This document shows positions 31,879-42,193 of a stretch of 64,000 nt of DNA, piece after piece (the first letter of the stretch is position 1; each line of letters starts with the position of its first letter). The stretch is from Limnomonas spitsbergensis (Eukaryota > Chlorophyta > Chlorophyceae > Chlamydomonadales): NCBI GenBank assembly GCA_037349105.1, contig JAYJMM010000097.1, forward strand, positions 2,170,001-2,234,000. The letters are read 5' to 3'. The notes under the pieces were generated by a model. It had not been told where the DNA came from. It ran no database searches and saw only the letters and a list, made by a program, of their open reading frames with translations. Made by a program: the position numbers and the translations under genes.

Positions 31879-33994
31879 CCGGCGGTTGCAAGGGCCTGCT
31901 ACAGGGTGGCTGGTTTGTAGATCAATGAGTTTTTGTGCAACTCCAACTTACCATTGATGATTTGGGGGGGTGGACTTTTTGAGGCGATCAGTAGGCTAGA
32001 TCCAGAGGGACGCCTCAGCCCCCCAAAGGGTGCCGGGCAGACTTCTGATATGTTCAACGTATTTAATTAAGTGTATCACTTCAATTAGCTTGCCCTACGT
32101 GGTATACCTTTGTTACTCGCCAAAGTGGATGCCGAAAGCCTTTGGCAAGTTATTCGTCTGTTATCATTCTCTTGTTCTGGAACTTAAAACGCTTCCCTGA
32201 AGTACGTCAACGAATACTAATACTGATTAACACTTGATTTCTTATGTACCGGTATGTGTTGTTCATGAGGGTGAGCTGTGTCTCTGGACAAAATTATCAT
32301 TTTCCTTGATGTCCAGCAAGATATTATGGTTCTCTCCACCAGTATCAGGACTACGCACTAAATTTTCGTACCAGTCAGCAATCCAGATATTCAGTAGGTT
32401 GAGCGGCTTATCTGCTACTGGTAAGAATGAATGAAAGAATTGCTTTTTCTGCTTGTTGGATAAACTGATATCAGTTTGAGCACTAGGGAGATAATAGGTT
32501 TGAAAGTGCATTGTCACTGCTGATAAGCTCGGGGGGGCGGCACTGGTTTATCTTGTCCTAGTTCATGTAGTGCCCAAAGTGGTGTGCGGTAACCTGTATC
32601 ATGCATCGAATCTGTTGACTCTCAAAAATCAAATATTAATATACTCTCCACCGATATGATAGTGACTCCCTGTGTCTGCTGAGGCGGTGAGGCCCCCATT
32701 GAACATGAATGCGGCATTATGCTTCACCCGCCTGGCTTTTGCCACCTGGGCCCAAGATACGGCCAGCGACGGAGGAGGGCTTTGTAGATTTTAGTCAAGG
32801 ACCATACACCTCCGGGCCGCTCAAAAGGCGCCCAACGTTGAAGTCCATGACATTACACCTATTGGGAAAAGAGAAAAGGGACGTTTGGGGACATACTAAA
32901 TCAATTACGTTACACCTCTGGGCCCTGCTCAAAAAAGGCTCGGCCGCGTGGGCACCTAACTAAAGGGTTGGGAGGGCAGCACGAAACAAACACCAGGGGA
33001 AAAGGGAAATAAGTTAAGGGACAGACAAAAGGCTGGAAAAGAAAGACAAAGCCAGTGCCAGCCTCTGAAAAACGTCAAGGCCTCAACGATATCTACCGCG
33101 TCTTCCACAAAGACCAAGGCATCCCACCCAAGCCTGCCCCCCTGGAAGAAGTCTCTAGCACTATTCGCAGGTCCTGCCCATCCCCGCTCCCTAAGTTGAT
33201 CCAGCACGTTAGGGCAATGGAAGCAGACACGCAGCGCATCCTCCACTTGATCGCCATCTCCCCTTGCCCAACACCGCTGGAAGCAGCGTGTCTCACGTTG
33301 TTGACCGCTTCGCCGTCTCACGTGTTAGCCGTGCCAACCGCACCGTGCCGCGGCCGTAAGTTCGTGTGCACGCAAGCGCACGCTCTATTGCTGGTGCGGC
33401 TCCTAGCTTTCGCCAACACGGCGCCTGCCGTAGCCGGCGCTGGAACCAAGCGTGGTAGGCGGTCGCTTTGGCCTGTGTGAAAGAACATGGGGGGTACCAG
33501 GGCCTGCCTGCTTTTGTCTCACGTTGCCGGAGGCCAGCCACAGGGCAATTGTTAACCCTAAGACTGTTAGATCTGGACATCCAGATCTTAGACACTTCTC
33601 TAAAATGCGGGAGCTGGATTAGATTTAGTCAAGTGAAAGTCAGGACAGGGGAAAATAAAATGCAATGCAATAAAGCGAGGGGTAAAGATTGGAGGTGGCC
33701 ACAAACAACAAAAGCCAACTGCCGTCACCATCCCAAGTCACCCCAGGCGGCAAGCTGGGCTGCAAGGCCACTTGCTCCCCTGCTCCCTGGACGCTGATTC
33801 AATGGTGGGATGGGGGCACCTCAAGGTGACAGACACGAAGTCTTACTGATACTTCAATTCAAGCATGGCCTACCAGGCTGTGATTTAATTTTATTATTTG
33901 CGTCCCCTAGACGCAACAAATCAGCCAGCGGATCCCCCGTTGTGGGAGGCTACGATGATCCGGGCACAAACGGGAAGAAGCCGGTGCTGAAAGT
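31879..33994. other. Spacer downstream of the MYND gene
   Basis: No exon is supported. A plus-strand frame at 33055-33480 is open but begins inside a retroposon copy and shows no motif. Retroposon pieces are listed separately. Confidence 0.3.
32902..33046 (-). mobile_element. Long copy of the CATTG-end retroposon family, reverse orientation
   Basis: Its complement aligns over about 145 bases with the copy at 41764-41924, including cttttccagccttttgtctgtc, ctcccaaccctttagttagg and gcccacgcggccgagcc. It confirms that the element has a pyrimidine-rich 5' part and a GC-rich 3' core. A further partial piece lies at about 32795-32835. Confidence 0.75.
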
Positions 33995-34640
33995 CTAATT
34001 GGCGTAAAGCCACTCTTCTGTCTCCTCGCTGCCCAGGTCCAGCACACAAAGGGGTAGCGACACCCTCAGTCCACAGCCTCTACACTCCACAGCTGAGTGC
34101 CGTGCATACCATCGCCCAGACTCTGGCATGAAGGCCGGGCGGGGGCTGCAGCAGCCACACTTCTCAGCTAGGGGGGGGCGTCCTTGGAAGTAGGGCTGAT
34201 CCAAGAGAAACACGAACGGCTGACGCCTCAGGGCACGACCAGGAGATGCGAGCCTGCTGCTGTATAGCTGGCTACTGCTGCTCATTTTCTGGAGGTGAGC
34301 CCTGCCAGCCGTGTTTTGTGGATTATAGGGTTTCGCAATGCTAGTAGATAGCGACATCTGGCGCTAGATTTCTTTAGTGGCGTTGCAAAACCCTGTAAAC
34401 CACAAACAAGGTGTAGGGGCTTGGACTGGCTTGTGAAATGCCAGGTCCTCCAGCAGCTGGAACGCGGATGGCCGTCAGAAGGTCTCCTTGCGTTCGTTTT
34501 CCAAGGCAACTTCCATGGTAATTGCATGGAGGCGCTGAGCTGAGACGCCGCTGCCCCTTTTTGGTCATCCCCCACACTCGCACCTTCCATGGACAGGGAA
34601 CAAGACACGAAGGTGGCCCGCGCCTATCGGCGCTGATCTT
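33995..34640 (-). CDS. Unrecognised minus-strand exon(s), paralogue of the 36.5-37.3 kb locus
   Basis: The frame at 34357-33995 ends ..DLGSEETEEWLYAN and contains two CXXC-like pairs (KCGCC and ECRGCG), suggesting a small zinc-binding fold. Nucleotide blocks here recur in order at 36.5-37.3 kb, for example gaaggtctccttgcgttcgtttt with tgcatggaggcgctgagctgagacgccgctgc, and ctggaggtgagccctgccagcc. The locus has therefore been duplicated. Exon boundaries cannot be fixed and the function is unknown. Confidence 0.35.
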
Positions 34641-34769
34641 GGGCTGGCGCTGGCTCTGTGGTTTTTGAAGATGATTACTTCGAGGGGCCGACCGCTGAGC
34701 TGCCGTTATCCCTACTTCTAGATCTGGTGTGTCAGATCCCAGTCATTCATCTGGAGAGTCAGATCCCAG

Positions 34770-35560
34770 GGGTATTAATAAGTTTATTAGATATGAACCT
34801 TTATCCTCTTATTAAAATATTCTTCCCTGCTGATTGTCTCCTTGTCTTCTTAATTTTCACCTAATTTATGTTATATAGTCATATAACATAGAATTAGCTC
34901 CAAGCTGCCCGCTCCTAGAGGTCAATTTGTGTAACAGAAGGTAGAGGCGTTGCCCCCAGAATTTAATTTGGGTCCCAGACGCACACCGTCCAAATTTAAT
35001 TCTTGGGGTACCGTCTGGGACCCTAATTTAGTGCTTGAAGCAGAGCTCGAGGAGTTACGCCGCGGCTCTGCTGCACCGTAGGTGGAGGGACGAGGCGAGC
35101 CTCTTAGGGCGGGCTGCGGGGAGTTACACCGCGGCTCTGCTGCTCTGCTGCACCGTAGGTGGAGGGCCGGGGCGGCCTCAATGAGTGCATAATGGTTTAT
35201 TTATATAATGCACCCTACTCTTTAAAGACGTGGTGCGTCTGGGACCCAAATTTAATTCGTGGGGATACCAAAAATATTCCTCTCACCGAAACCCGCTACC
35301 CCCACACAGTGGGGGTGCGGGTTTCGGTGATCCTCCGCTAGGTGAGGGGACCTCGCTGCTTCTGCTAGCAGAAGCTGCGAGGTCTCCTCACTACGCGGAG
35401 GGACACGAAGTGGAGGGTATTTTTGGGGTCCCTCCACTATGTGGAGGAGGTTTTTTTGGTACCATCTGGTACCCAAATTTTTTTTTTTTTTTTTTTAATT
35501 ATATTCGATATATCGAATAAAAAAAAGAGCGCAACACGTCTTTTAAGAGTAGCAGCAGAG
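34770..35560. other. Palindrome-rich AT tract resembling algal organelle DNA
   Basis: Long AT-rich stretches (tatgttatatagtcatataacata, attatattcgatatatcgaat) alternate with perfect GC-rich hairpins. Examples are cctcgctgcttctgctagcagaagctgcgagg and ctccactatgtggagg with its tacgcggaggga / cgaagtggagg relatives. This is unlike the flanking nuclear DNA and matches the repeat style of inflated volvocine/Haematococcus-like organelle genomes. No organelle gene is seen. It sits between copies of the gtcagatcccag repeat. Confidence 0.45.
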
Positions 35561-35604
35561 AAGAAGCAGAGGCCCGCCTCACAATCATCGGGATAGCACC
35601 AGTC

Positions 35605-35755
35605 AGTCATCTGGAGAGTCAGATCCCAGTCAGATCTCAGTCAGATCCCAGTCAGATCCCAGTCAGTCATCTGGAGAGTCAGATCCCAGTCAGATCTCAG
35701 TCAGATCCCAGTCAGATCCCAGTCAGTTATCTGGAGAGTCAGATCCCAGTCGGAC
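35605..35755. repeat. Tandem repeat of gtcagatcccagtcag
   Basis: About two copies of a 70-base unit (cagtcatctggagagtcagatcccagtcagatctcagtcagatcccagtcagatcccag). A related single unit occurs at 34735-34770, on the other side of the AT-rich tract. Confidence 0.8.
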
Positions 35756-36340
35756 AAACCGAACACACATGGGGAGCTGAATTGACTAGATTCAGGTCAT
35801 TCTAAGAAGAGAGAGATCAAACACAAAATAAAATCATGTAAGACCCCTACAATGCTAAAATAGCTAAATTTTCGATTTGAGGGTTGTAACACCATTTGAG
35901 CGATTGATTTGTGCATGACAACTAGGAGGCCAGCTGCAGGGCAACCATTATCCGAACTTTTAAATCGAAAAAATCGTATGCCAAACAGATAGCTTGTCAA
36001 AAACCAGGCCAGGCCAGTTCAGACAAGAAATGAAGAAAAGTACAAACTAGGTCAGGGCGTCAGGCCAATTCAGACAGGAAACAGAGAAAAGTACAAACTA
36101 GGGCCGGAAAGGCCACAGACAGAAACAGAAAAAACCCCGGAAAGCCATTCAACTCAGGAGAGGTCAATTGGAAGTCAAAAGTGGGACGAATCAAAGAAGG
36201 CCTGCCACACCAAGTGAAGCGCAGTAAAGCAGAGACCAATTGCCTAAACCCTAAACCCTAAACCCTAAACCCTAAACCCTAAAAACTCTGGCCTTAAGAA
36301 ACTACCAAGAACGTCAACCCCGTCCTGCAACAGTATTTGA
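35756..36340. repeat. Dispersed repeat with an internal telomeric tract (copy A)
   Basis: Blocks ggacaaaccgaac, agaagagagagatcaa, ctacaatgctaaaatagctaaa, gccacaccaag and aagaaactaccaag recur in the same order at about 40205-40460. This is therefore one copy of an uncharacterised dispersed family several hundred bases long. It contains the CCCTAAA tract at 36244-36290, absent from the other copy. Confidence 0.6.
36244..36290. repeat. Interstitial CCCTAAA tract (about six units)
   Basis: Nearly perfect CCCTAAA heptamers with no degeneration. The homologous dispersed repeat near 40.4 kb lacks the tract, so it was gained by insertion. Confidence 0.9.
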
Positions 36341-36499
36341 ACAGGAATAGACTTAGAGAGCCAATTAAACTGCCCGGGAGCAGAAGTTAGGAGGCTGCCA
36401 CAAAAAACAAATAGAGATCATCCCCATCCCCATCACCCCAAGCAGCAGGTTAAGCTGCAAAGCCACTAGGCTAGGTCATCCTCTTCCTTGGCACCAATG

Positions 36500-37623
36500 A
36501 AGGGGTGGTATAGGGGCACCATCTGCCACCCATGGGGTGTACAGGCCAGAGACACAAATCTTGCAGAATAGACCAGAAGTGCACTACAGCCCGGTGGGAG
36601 GCATGGCGCACAAAATGTGTGTGCTCATCCACCACTGCCAGGGAAAGAGGGGGAAAGAGGGGGGAAGAGGGAAGAAGAGCAATTTGGGGAGGCCAAGCAT
36701 ATCGTCTTCCTCCTTGCTATCAGGAACTAGCGCCCAGAGGTACCCACGCCCCCATTCCATGGCCTGCACAGCTGTCGCACAAACCACCGACCATAAGCCG
36801 GCAAGGATGTTAGACGGGGGCTGCAGTGGCCATCCTGAAGGGCAAGGCAAAGTGTCGCCGGGGACACGGCTGATCCGATAGAAGCTCGCACGGCTGACGC
36901 CACTGGGCACGACTAGAAGACGTGAGTCTGCTGCTGCATAGCTCGGTGCAGCTGCTCATTTGCTGAAGGTGAGCCCTGCCAGCCACAAGGGCATGGGCCG
37001 GCATGTTAATAACGTTACACCTCTGGGCCCCGCTTAAATAAATCTCGACCACGTCGGCAAATATGAAGTCAGCTAGGAAAGTAAGCGACACACGGGCCGG
37101 CATGGGCAATGCCATGACCTCCAGCTGATGGGACGCCGTTGACGGCAAGATGCCAAAAGGTCTCCTTACGCTCATTTCCCCATGGCAGCTCGCAGTGGGA
37201 TTGCATGGAGGCACGGAGCTCAAACGCCGCTGCATTAACACGGGTCACAGCCACAGCTTCAAATTCCGTTGGCAAGGCCCGTGACACGCAGCTGGCCCAC
37301 GCCATTCGGCGTTGTTCGTGGGTTTGCTCACAAAGCATGCGGATGCCGGTGCGGACCAAGAGGGCGGGTGTCACTGAAGGCACCCATTGGCCTTCAGATC
37401 CACACGTGCAAATAACACTCTTCGGCTGCCATGGCCCCATCCAAGTCCTGGTGATAATGCGTACCGCCGCCTCCGAGGCAGTCCAGTCTGGAGGGTTGGG
37501 TATCAGGGTGAGGGGGATCAACGGCGACGGCATGGAATCACTCACTGCTTTGCGCCTTATAGCCGGGACCGCTTTGCACCTGCCATTGATCATCCGCCCC
37601 ATTGATCTTCCGCCCCAACTCAA
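36500..37623 (-). pseudogene. Duplicated unrecognised locus, probably decayed
   Basis: It is collinear at the nucleotide level with 33.8-34.6 kb, but the frame encoding the CXXC pairs is disrupted here. An upstream minus-strand frame (37623-37069) is open and balanced in composition, for example WTASEAAVRIITRTWMGPWQ and CEQTHEQRRMAWASCVSRAL. It may still be a real exon of this locus. Function unknown. Confidence 0.35.
37006..37062 (-). mobile_element. Diverged CATTG-end retroposon fragment
   Basis: The reverse-orientation core taataacgttacacctctgggccccgctta..ctcgaccacgtcggc inserts into the duplicated locus. No clear target duplication. Confidence 0.5.
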
Positions 37624-37675
37624 GTGTCTTCATCAGGAGGATGTGGCTTATTAACAGATTGGGCTGGTACTCTGC

Positions 37676-37912
37676 TGTGAAGTTTTGTGAAGTTTGTGAA
37701 GTTTTTACAGCCCAACGGGGCATCACATTTGATGCATGGGACTTGTGCTCGTAAACCGATACAGGCACTAAATACGCTAGGACAGCAAGCGAAAACCAGT
37801 GACCCCCCTGGGCAAGCAACCAACACACAGCCACCGAGCAGTAGCGTGGGAATGAACCCCATAGTGCAGAAGATTAGCCCCAGCCATAAACATGACGTGG
37901 GTGCAAAAGATT
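37676..37912 (-). mobile_element. Retrotransposon 3'-end fragment (reverse)
   Basis: The complement matches the 3' UTR of the two large retrotransposon copies, from gcacccacgtcatgtttatgg to acttcacaaaacttcaca. Only the last roughly 235 bases are present, a severe 5' truncation. Confidence 0.85.
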
Positions 37913-37924
37913 TCGCTCAGCTGC

Positions 37925-38437
37925 TCAACCTAAGGGCGAGCCTCGCTGGCAGGAATGGCGGCAGACGCGATCCAAGATAGCGGCAACGAGAAGGGCTTGC
38001 CGCGTGTCTCGTCCATCATGGGGCCTGTCTGCATGGGCTACAGCAAATTCAAGGCGGCTGAGTGCAAACATGGCCCAGATCAGCATCACCAAGCTGCGCA
38101 CAGTGTAGGTGCTGTCCTGAAAAGCCCACAAAGTAAGATACCGTTGCATAAGCCGGCCACCTACTCCGCAGGGGGTGCAAGGCCATGCTGACACCCATAT
38201 GACTGAGCGGGCCGATTGGGGCAGCTCCAGCTGGAGCAGAGGGTTCCCCCAGAGCGGGTATGCCGTACACCAATGGCCAGGTGGGAGAGTCGCATGGTCC
38301 ACATCAGAGGCTGGGTCTAAGGAATGGATTCCAGCCGCCCAATGGGAGAGGGGGCCATCTGGCAGAGAGGGGCTTGTCAGCGTGCACCCGGCCAGCTGAG
38401 GAGGCAGAGATTCCGCTGGGGTCGTAGTCGAGGCCAT
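37925..38437 (-). CDS. Open unrecognised frame, possible exon of the 38-39 kb gene
   Basis: This 170-codon minus-strand frame contains LPPGHWCTAYPLWGNPLLQL and a hydrophobic stretch SLVMLIWAMFAL. It lies directly downstream of the exon at 38455-38706, but no acceptable intron links them (the only GT..AG option is 15 bases). Kept as a possible continuation only. Confidence 0.25.
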   Translation of the reverse strand: MASTTTPAESLPPQLAGCTLTSPSLPDGPLSHWAAGIHSLDPASDVDHATLPPGHWCTAYPLWGNPLLQLELPQSARSVIWVSAWPCTPCGVGGRLMQRYLTLWAFQDSTYTVRSLVMLIWAMFALSRLEFAVAHADRPHDGRDTRQALLVAAILDRVCRHSCQRGSPLG

Positions 38438-38454
38438 TTCTGAAATATCAAAAC

Positions 38455-39396
38455 CTGGGTGGATGGCTGGGTAGAGGCGGCCGACGATGTTTGTGCTGAC
38501 AGTACCCAGAAAGGGATGTGGCTGGGCTGGGCTGGCAAGGCAAGGGTATCACTGAAGCCGAGAGCTGCTGCCCCCTCGGGCAGTAGCGCCTTGACAAGGC
38601 GCCAGATCCGCATGGCAAAGCGTGCCCAGTAGTTATGGCACCAGGTTAAAGCATCGAAACCACCCTCCTGGATGGGTCCCACCAGGAGCACTGAGTGAAG
38701 GAATTCCTGGCAAAGAAATTCCTGGCAAAGGACCGGCTCTTCTGCCCAATAGGCAGTGTTGTTGAAGTTCATGACATTGCACCTCTGGGCCATGCTGAAA
38801 TGAAGCTCGCCCACATCGGCAAACAAAGAGACAGCTAGGAAAGCCAAGGGAGAAGGCATAAGAGGAAAGAAAGGATAGCAAGTGTTGTTCAAGCATGGGG
38901 CGCAAGCCACGACGAGCATCTTGCGCAAGATGCGCGTAGTGGCTTGCGCCTTGTACTTAATACTTCAACAAACAGTCATCCGGGCCTTGTCTATGCCCAC
39001 AAGGCAGGTGGTGACTGGTGAGGGCGTGCACCTCCTCATGCAGCGCTTCTGGCAGGCCAAGATGCTCGTAGTCGCATGCACCCTATACTTGATGATTCAA
39101 CAAACAGTCATCCGGGCCTAGTCCATGTGACCATAACCACAAGGCAGGTGGTGAGGCTGTGCACCTCCTCATGCAGCGCTCCTGGCAGACCATGATGCTC
39201 CAGATGATACAAGATGTGGCTGACAGTGTAGGAAACTGCCGCCTGAGCTGGACCGAAGGCAGCGAGGCCGAGGCGCGAGATGCGCTCGGAGGAGGCCTTC
39301 AGCCGGACCAGGATCAACTCCCATGCTAGGCTGAGTGAGACGGGGTTGTTGCTGAAAGGAATCCCAAGGGACACGGCATGCCGCACTGCTGGGTTA
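38455..39396 (-). CDS. Unrecognised gene fragment, two exons
   Basis: Exons 39396-39165 (acceptor cctgcag|T, donor GAGGAG|GTGCAC) and 38706-38455 (acceptor tttgccag|GAATTC). The phase is continuous, giving ..GALHEE joined to EFLHSVLLVG. The first exon reads AVRHAVSLGIPFSNNPVSLS then AQAAVSYTVSHILYHLEHHG. The second contains YWARFAMRIWRLVKALLPEG and ends before PSTQ. The amphipathic and aromatic composition suggests a membrane-associated protein or enzyme, but no signature is conclusive. The donor edge of exon 1 and the acceptor edge of exon 2 are both duplicated in the intervening intron, the same habit as in the other genes. Confidence 0.45.
38770..38872 (-). mobile_element. CATTG-end retroposon copy (reverse, diverged)
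   Basis: It contains catgacattgcacctctgggccatgctgaaatgaagctcgcccacatcggc followed by a purine-rich stretch, the complement of the family's pyrimidine-rich 5' half. It lies in the intron of the 38-39 kb gene. Confidence 0.6.
38900..39200. repeat. Tandem copies of an exon-donor edge at 39165
   Basis: A unit of about 130 bases (gtgcacctcctcatgcagcgcttctggcaggccaagatgctcgtag..caacaaacagtcatccgggcc) occurs about twice before the real exon edge. The real edge is gtgcacctcctcatgcagcgctcctggcagaccatgatgctcc, at 39160-39202. On the minus strand each copy reproduces CATGAGGAG|GTGCAC. Confidence 0.8.
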
Positions 39397-40538
39397 CTGC
39401 AGGTGACAGGGCTGTAGAGCTAGACAGCAGGGCCAGGCCAAGAACTAGTACCGGTAGCTGTGTCTTGGCAAGGCTGAGTCACAGGCCAGTTGCTTACTGG
39501 AACACATTCAGGTGGTCCATGAAAGCCTGAAGCACTGCACCGGCTTGTCCAAAGACTACAGGAGGGGCTGGCTGTCATCTGCATCCTGAGTGGCGTGCAT
39601 GATGTGGCCTGCAGGCCCAGCTGGGGTGAGGTAAGGTGACTGAGCGAGGGGATTACACAGGACGGCCGCCAGTGTTTATTTTTTCGTTACTGACCTACGT
39701 GTAAGCTACTTTCCAGAAGCTGGCCGGGGGTCCCATTTGTGGCCAGCTAAGCTGCTTTGGCCACCAGTCGTAGGCCGGTCCAGGTTTGCTCCCAATCGGG
39801 CCTTTGGCGGCCGTGGAGCGGCCTGCCAAAGGTACACTCGTCGTTGAAAAACCAAACATTGCCGGCCGTTATCCCTGTAGGACCATGGGCAAGATCAAAA
39901 TATCTGGAGATCTAGGATCTAGACAAAAAGCAGCCACTGCAGATAGAGGATTGGAACTTGGAAGGGCCTCACAGAAGAACAACGAAGGCAAGCCTTAGGT
40001 GCCTTCCCCAAAGAAGAGTCGCAGCAACAGAGTAGAGCCGCGAGCCCTGATGACCAGGCCCCAAAAGCACTGAGCCACCAGGAACGAAGGCGTCCAACGC
40101 GTCCTGAAATAGCAGCAAAAGCTAAGATAGCGCAACCACCTTTTGATTTTGATTACAACTGAGCAGCCGTTTTAAATCCCTACCGCTTCATCTGAAGAGC
40201 CTGATCCCGGACAGACAAACCGAAACAAAATAGCTCCTGGTTGCCTGGTTCAGCTCAGGGCAAGTCAATCTCAGAAGAGAGAGAGAGCAAAAAAAGACCC
40301 GAAAGCAAGGGAGATATCTACAATGCTGAGAGAGCTAAAGAGAGCACGCCACACTAGGAAAGCAAGAAAAAACAAGGAAGACTGCCACTCCAACATGCAG
40401 CGGCAAGGCAGAGACCGAAAGCAATGACGACTTGGCCCAAAGAAACTACCAAGAGCTGAAGCGGCAAGCGCGTCTTGGCCGCGCTCGTCAACTACCTAAA
40501 GATGTTCATTGTAATGCGGCCATTGACGTGCATGACCA
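39397..40538. other. Spacer with a second copy of the dispersed repeat
   Basis: Positions about 40205-40460 are homologous to 35756-36340 (copy B, lacking the telomeric tract). No exon is supported. Confidence 0.35.
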
Positions 40539-40609
40539 TTCAGAGTGGCGCAGAGGTTAGTGTGAGGGGCCCATAACCCCTAGGTCCCAGGATCGAACCT
40601 GGCTGTGAA
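40539..40609 (+). tRNA. Initiator-Met tRNA-like sequence (CAT), possibly a pseudogene
   Basis: The seven-base acceptor arms ttcagag and ctgtgaa pair with one mismatch. gtggcgcagaggttag resembles the D arm of plant initiator tRNA-Met, and aggggcccataacccct forms a five-pair anticodon stem with loop cccataa (anticodon CAT). ggtcccaggatcgaacctgg gives a perfect five-pair T stem. The T loop is atcgaa, six bases where initiators have seven, and one acceptor pair is broken. These defects and the absence of a T-run terminator nearby favour a pseudogene or tRNA-derived retroposon head over a functional gene. Confidence 0.6.
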
Positions 40610-40915
40610 AAAGAAAAGATACAGGTTTTGCGCCGCAACTACAGATGTGGGTACAATGAAGCGCTCCCGAGTGTCTGGGGCTTGCCGACAGTGGCGAGCG
40701 AAAGATTACAGATTCAAAATCAGCTCACCCACTGCTGCCTGGAGCTCACCACCAGCGGCCAGTGCAACATCAGCGAGAAGCAGCCCCAAAAGTCACCGCT
40801 GCGGCCCACGGAACAGAAAACAGACGGAGTGAGGGGTCGTAACTCGTCCCTGATTTTACAGGCCAGTTTGCTAGCTCGCCCGAATGTCGGTCAGACAGAA
40901 AGATGACTGCGCTGC

Positions 40916-41281
40916 TGTGAAGTTTCTACAGCCCAACAGAGCATCACATTTGATGCATAGATATTTGCCCGTAAACCGATACAGGCACTAAATACGCTCG
41001 GACAGCGAGCGAAAACCAGTGCCCCCCCTGGGCTAGCAACTAACACACAACCACCCAACTTGGTCTTCTTTACCTTCCTGGCCTCTCCTTTAGTTCCTTT
41101 CCCCTCACTTCCATTTAGTTCCTTCTTTACTCCCTTCTGAACAGTTGGGCGCCCACGCGGCCGAGCTTTGAGAGGGCCCAGAGGTGTAACGTTATTGACA
41201 CAACCACCCAGCAGCAGCATGGGAATGACCCCCTTAGTGCAGAAGATAAGCCCCAGCCATAAACATGATGTGGGTGCAAAG
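40916..41281 (-). mobile_element. Retrotransposon 3'-end fragment interrupted by a short retroposon
   Basis: The two halves, 40916-41057 and 41198-41281, together reproduce the retrotransposon 3' UTR in reverse orientation. They are separated by the element at 41058-41197, whose insertion duplicated acacaaccaccca. Confidence 0.9.
41058..41197 (+). mobile_element. CATTG-end retroposon nested in a retrotransposon 3' UTR, 13-bp TSD
   Basis: The 140-base element starts acttggtcttctttacc, has a pyrimidine-rich 5' part, and continues with gggcgcccacgcggccgagc to end ggcccagaggtgtaacgttattg. Perfect direct repeats acacaaccaccca at 41045-41057 and 41198-41210 define both ends. Reading across the insert restores the retrotransposon sequence, proving it is a discrete insertion. 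Confidence 0.92.
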
Positions 41282-41763
41282 CACCACAGAGAAAATTTGA
41301 GAATTTAAACAAGAGTGTTGGAGTGTAAACATGGAAATTCGGTGTGAAACTGTGTGACGCATAACTCTTGTGAGTCAAGTGCTGAAAATTGTGAACTGCG
41401 TATGCTATTTTATGATATAAATCATTGAGATGAGATGTGTGAAATATCTGTAAGTGATTTCAATGTTGAATTAGTGCTTTATAAACGATGAAACAAACAT
41501 ATGGAGACCAGCGATCGGAATCATGCTAATCAAGGGGATAGTCATCCCATCAAGGACTTTCAGTCAACGCTCCCCCCTTAACCTGACAAATGAAAACAGG
41601 AGCTCATGCGGCTGACATCTCCAGCCTATCGACAAAGAGCCGAGCACGCGTGAAACGCCCTAAACTTCGTATCCTTAGCAAACTGGAACCTGGGACAGAG
41701 CTCATGCTGGGTCAATTACATATCTTCAGGAGAGGCCACTTGGCGCAAGCACCCTCAAGCTAG

Positions 41764-41924
41764 CTTTTCCAGCCTTTTGTCTGTCGCTTCACTTGATTTT
41801 CCTTTTCCCCTCCTTTTTGCCCCTGTCCCCAGGTATTTTTTTCGTTCTGTCCTCCCAACCCTTTAGTTAGGCGCCCACGCGGCCGAGCCTTTTTTAAGCA
41901 GGGCCCAGAGGTGTAACGTCATTG
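41764..41924 (+). mobile_element. CATTG-end retroposon, longest defined copy (161 bp)
   Basis: It runs from cttttccagccttttgtctgtcgc to gtgtaacgtcattg. It is flanked by accctcaagctag (41751-41763) and acctgcaagctag (41925-41937), 11 of 13 identical. It aligns along its length with the reverse copy at 32902-33046. Confidence 0.85.
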
Positions 41925-42115
41925 ACCTGCAAGCTAGTGACGCGAGTCTGTTGCAAGGGGACCCAATAGCATAAGCAAACAGCTCCGCATAACTCAAGCT
42001 CTAGAGTCTACCATCTCTAGGATAGTCAAACCTAACATTTATTTAACAAGGTCCACATTTTTTTCGAAATGTTAATGCCTCGACCTAATTTAAAAAGTAC
42101 ATCCCACCTACAAAA

Positions 42116-42193
42116 CGAGAAAAAATAGACAGGCGAGCCGAGCCTTTGTGAGCAGGGCCCAGAGGGGCAGAGGGCCCAGAGATATTGTCATTG
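42116..42193 (+). mobile_element. CATTG-end retroposon with internal duplication
   Basis: It contains gccgagcctttgtgagcagggcccagagg, then a second gcagagggcccagag, and ends tgtcattg. The flanks acctacaaaa (42106-42115) and acctacgaaa (42194-42203) form a 10-base duplication with one mismatch. Confidence 0.7.

Noticed and set aside
33055..33480. 141-codon plus-strand ORF
   Set aside because: It starts next to a reverse-oriented retroposon copy, has no motif, and has no splice or family support.
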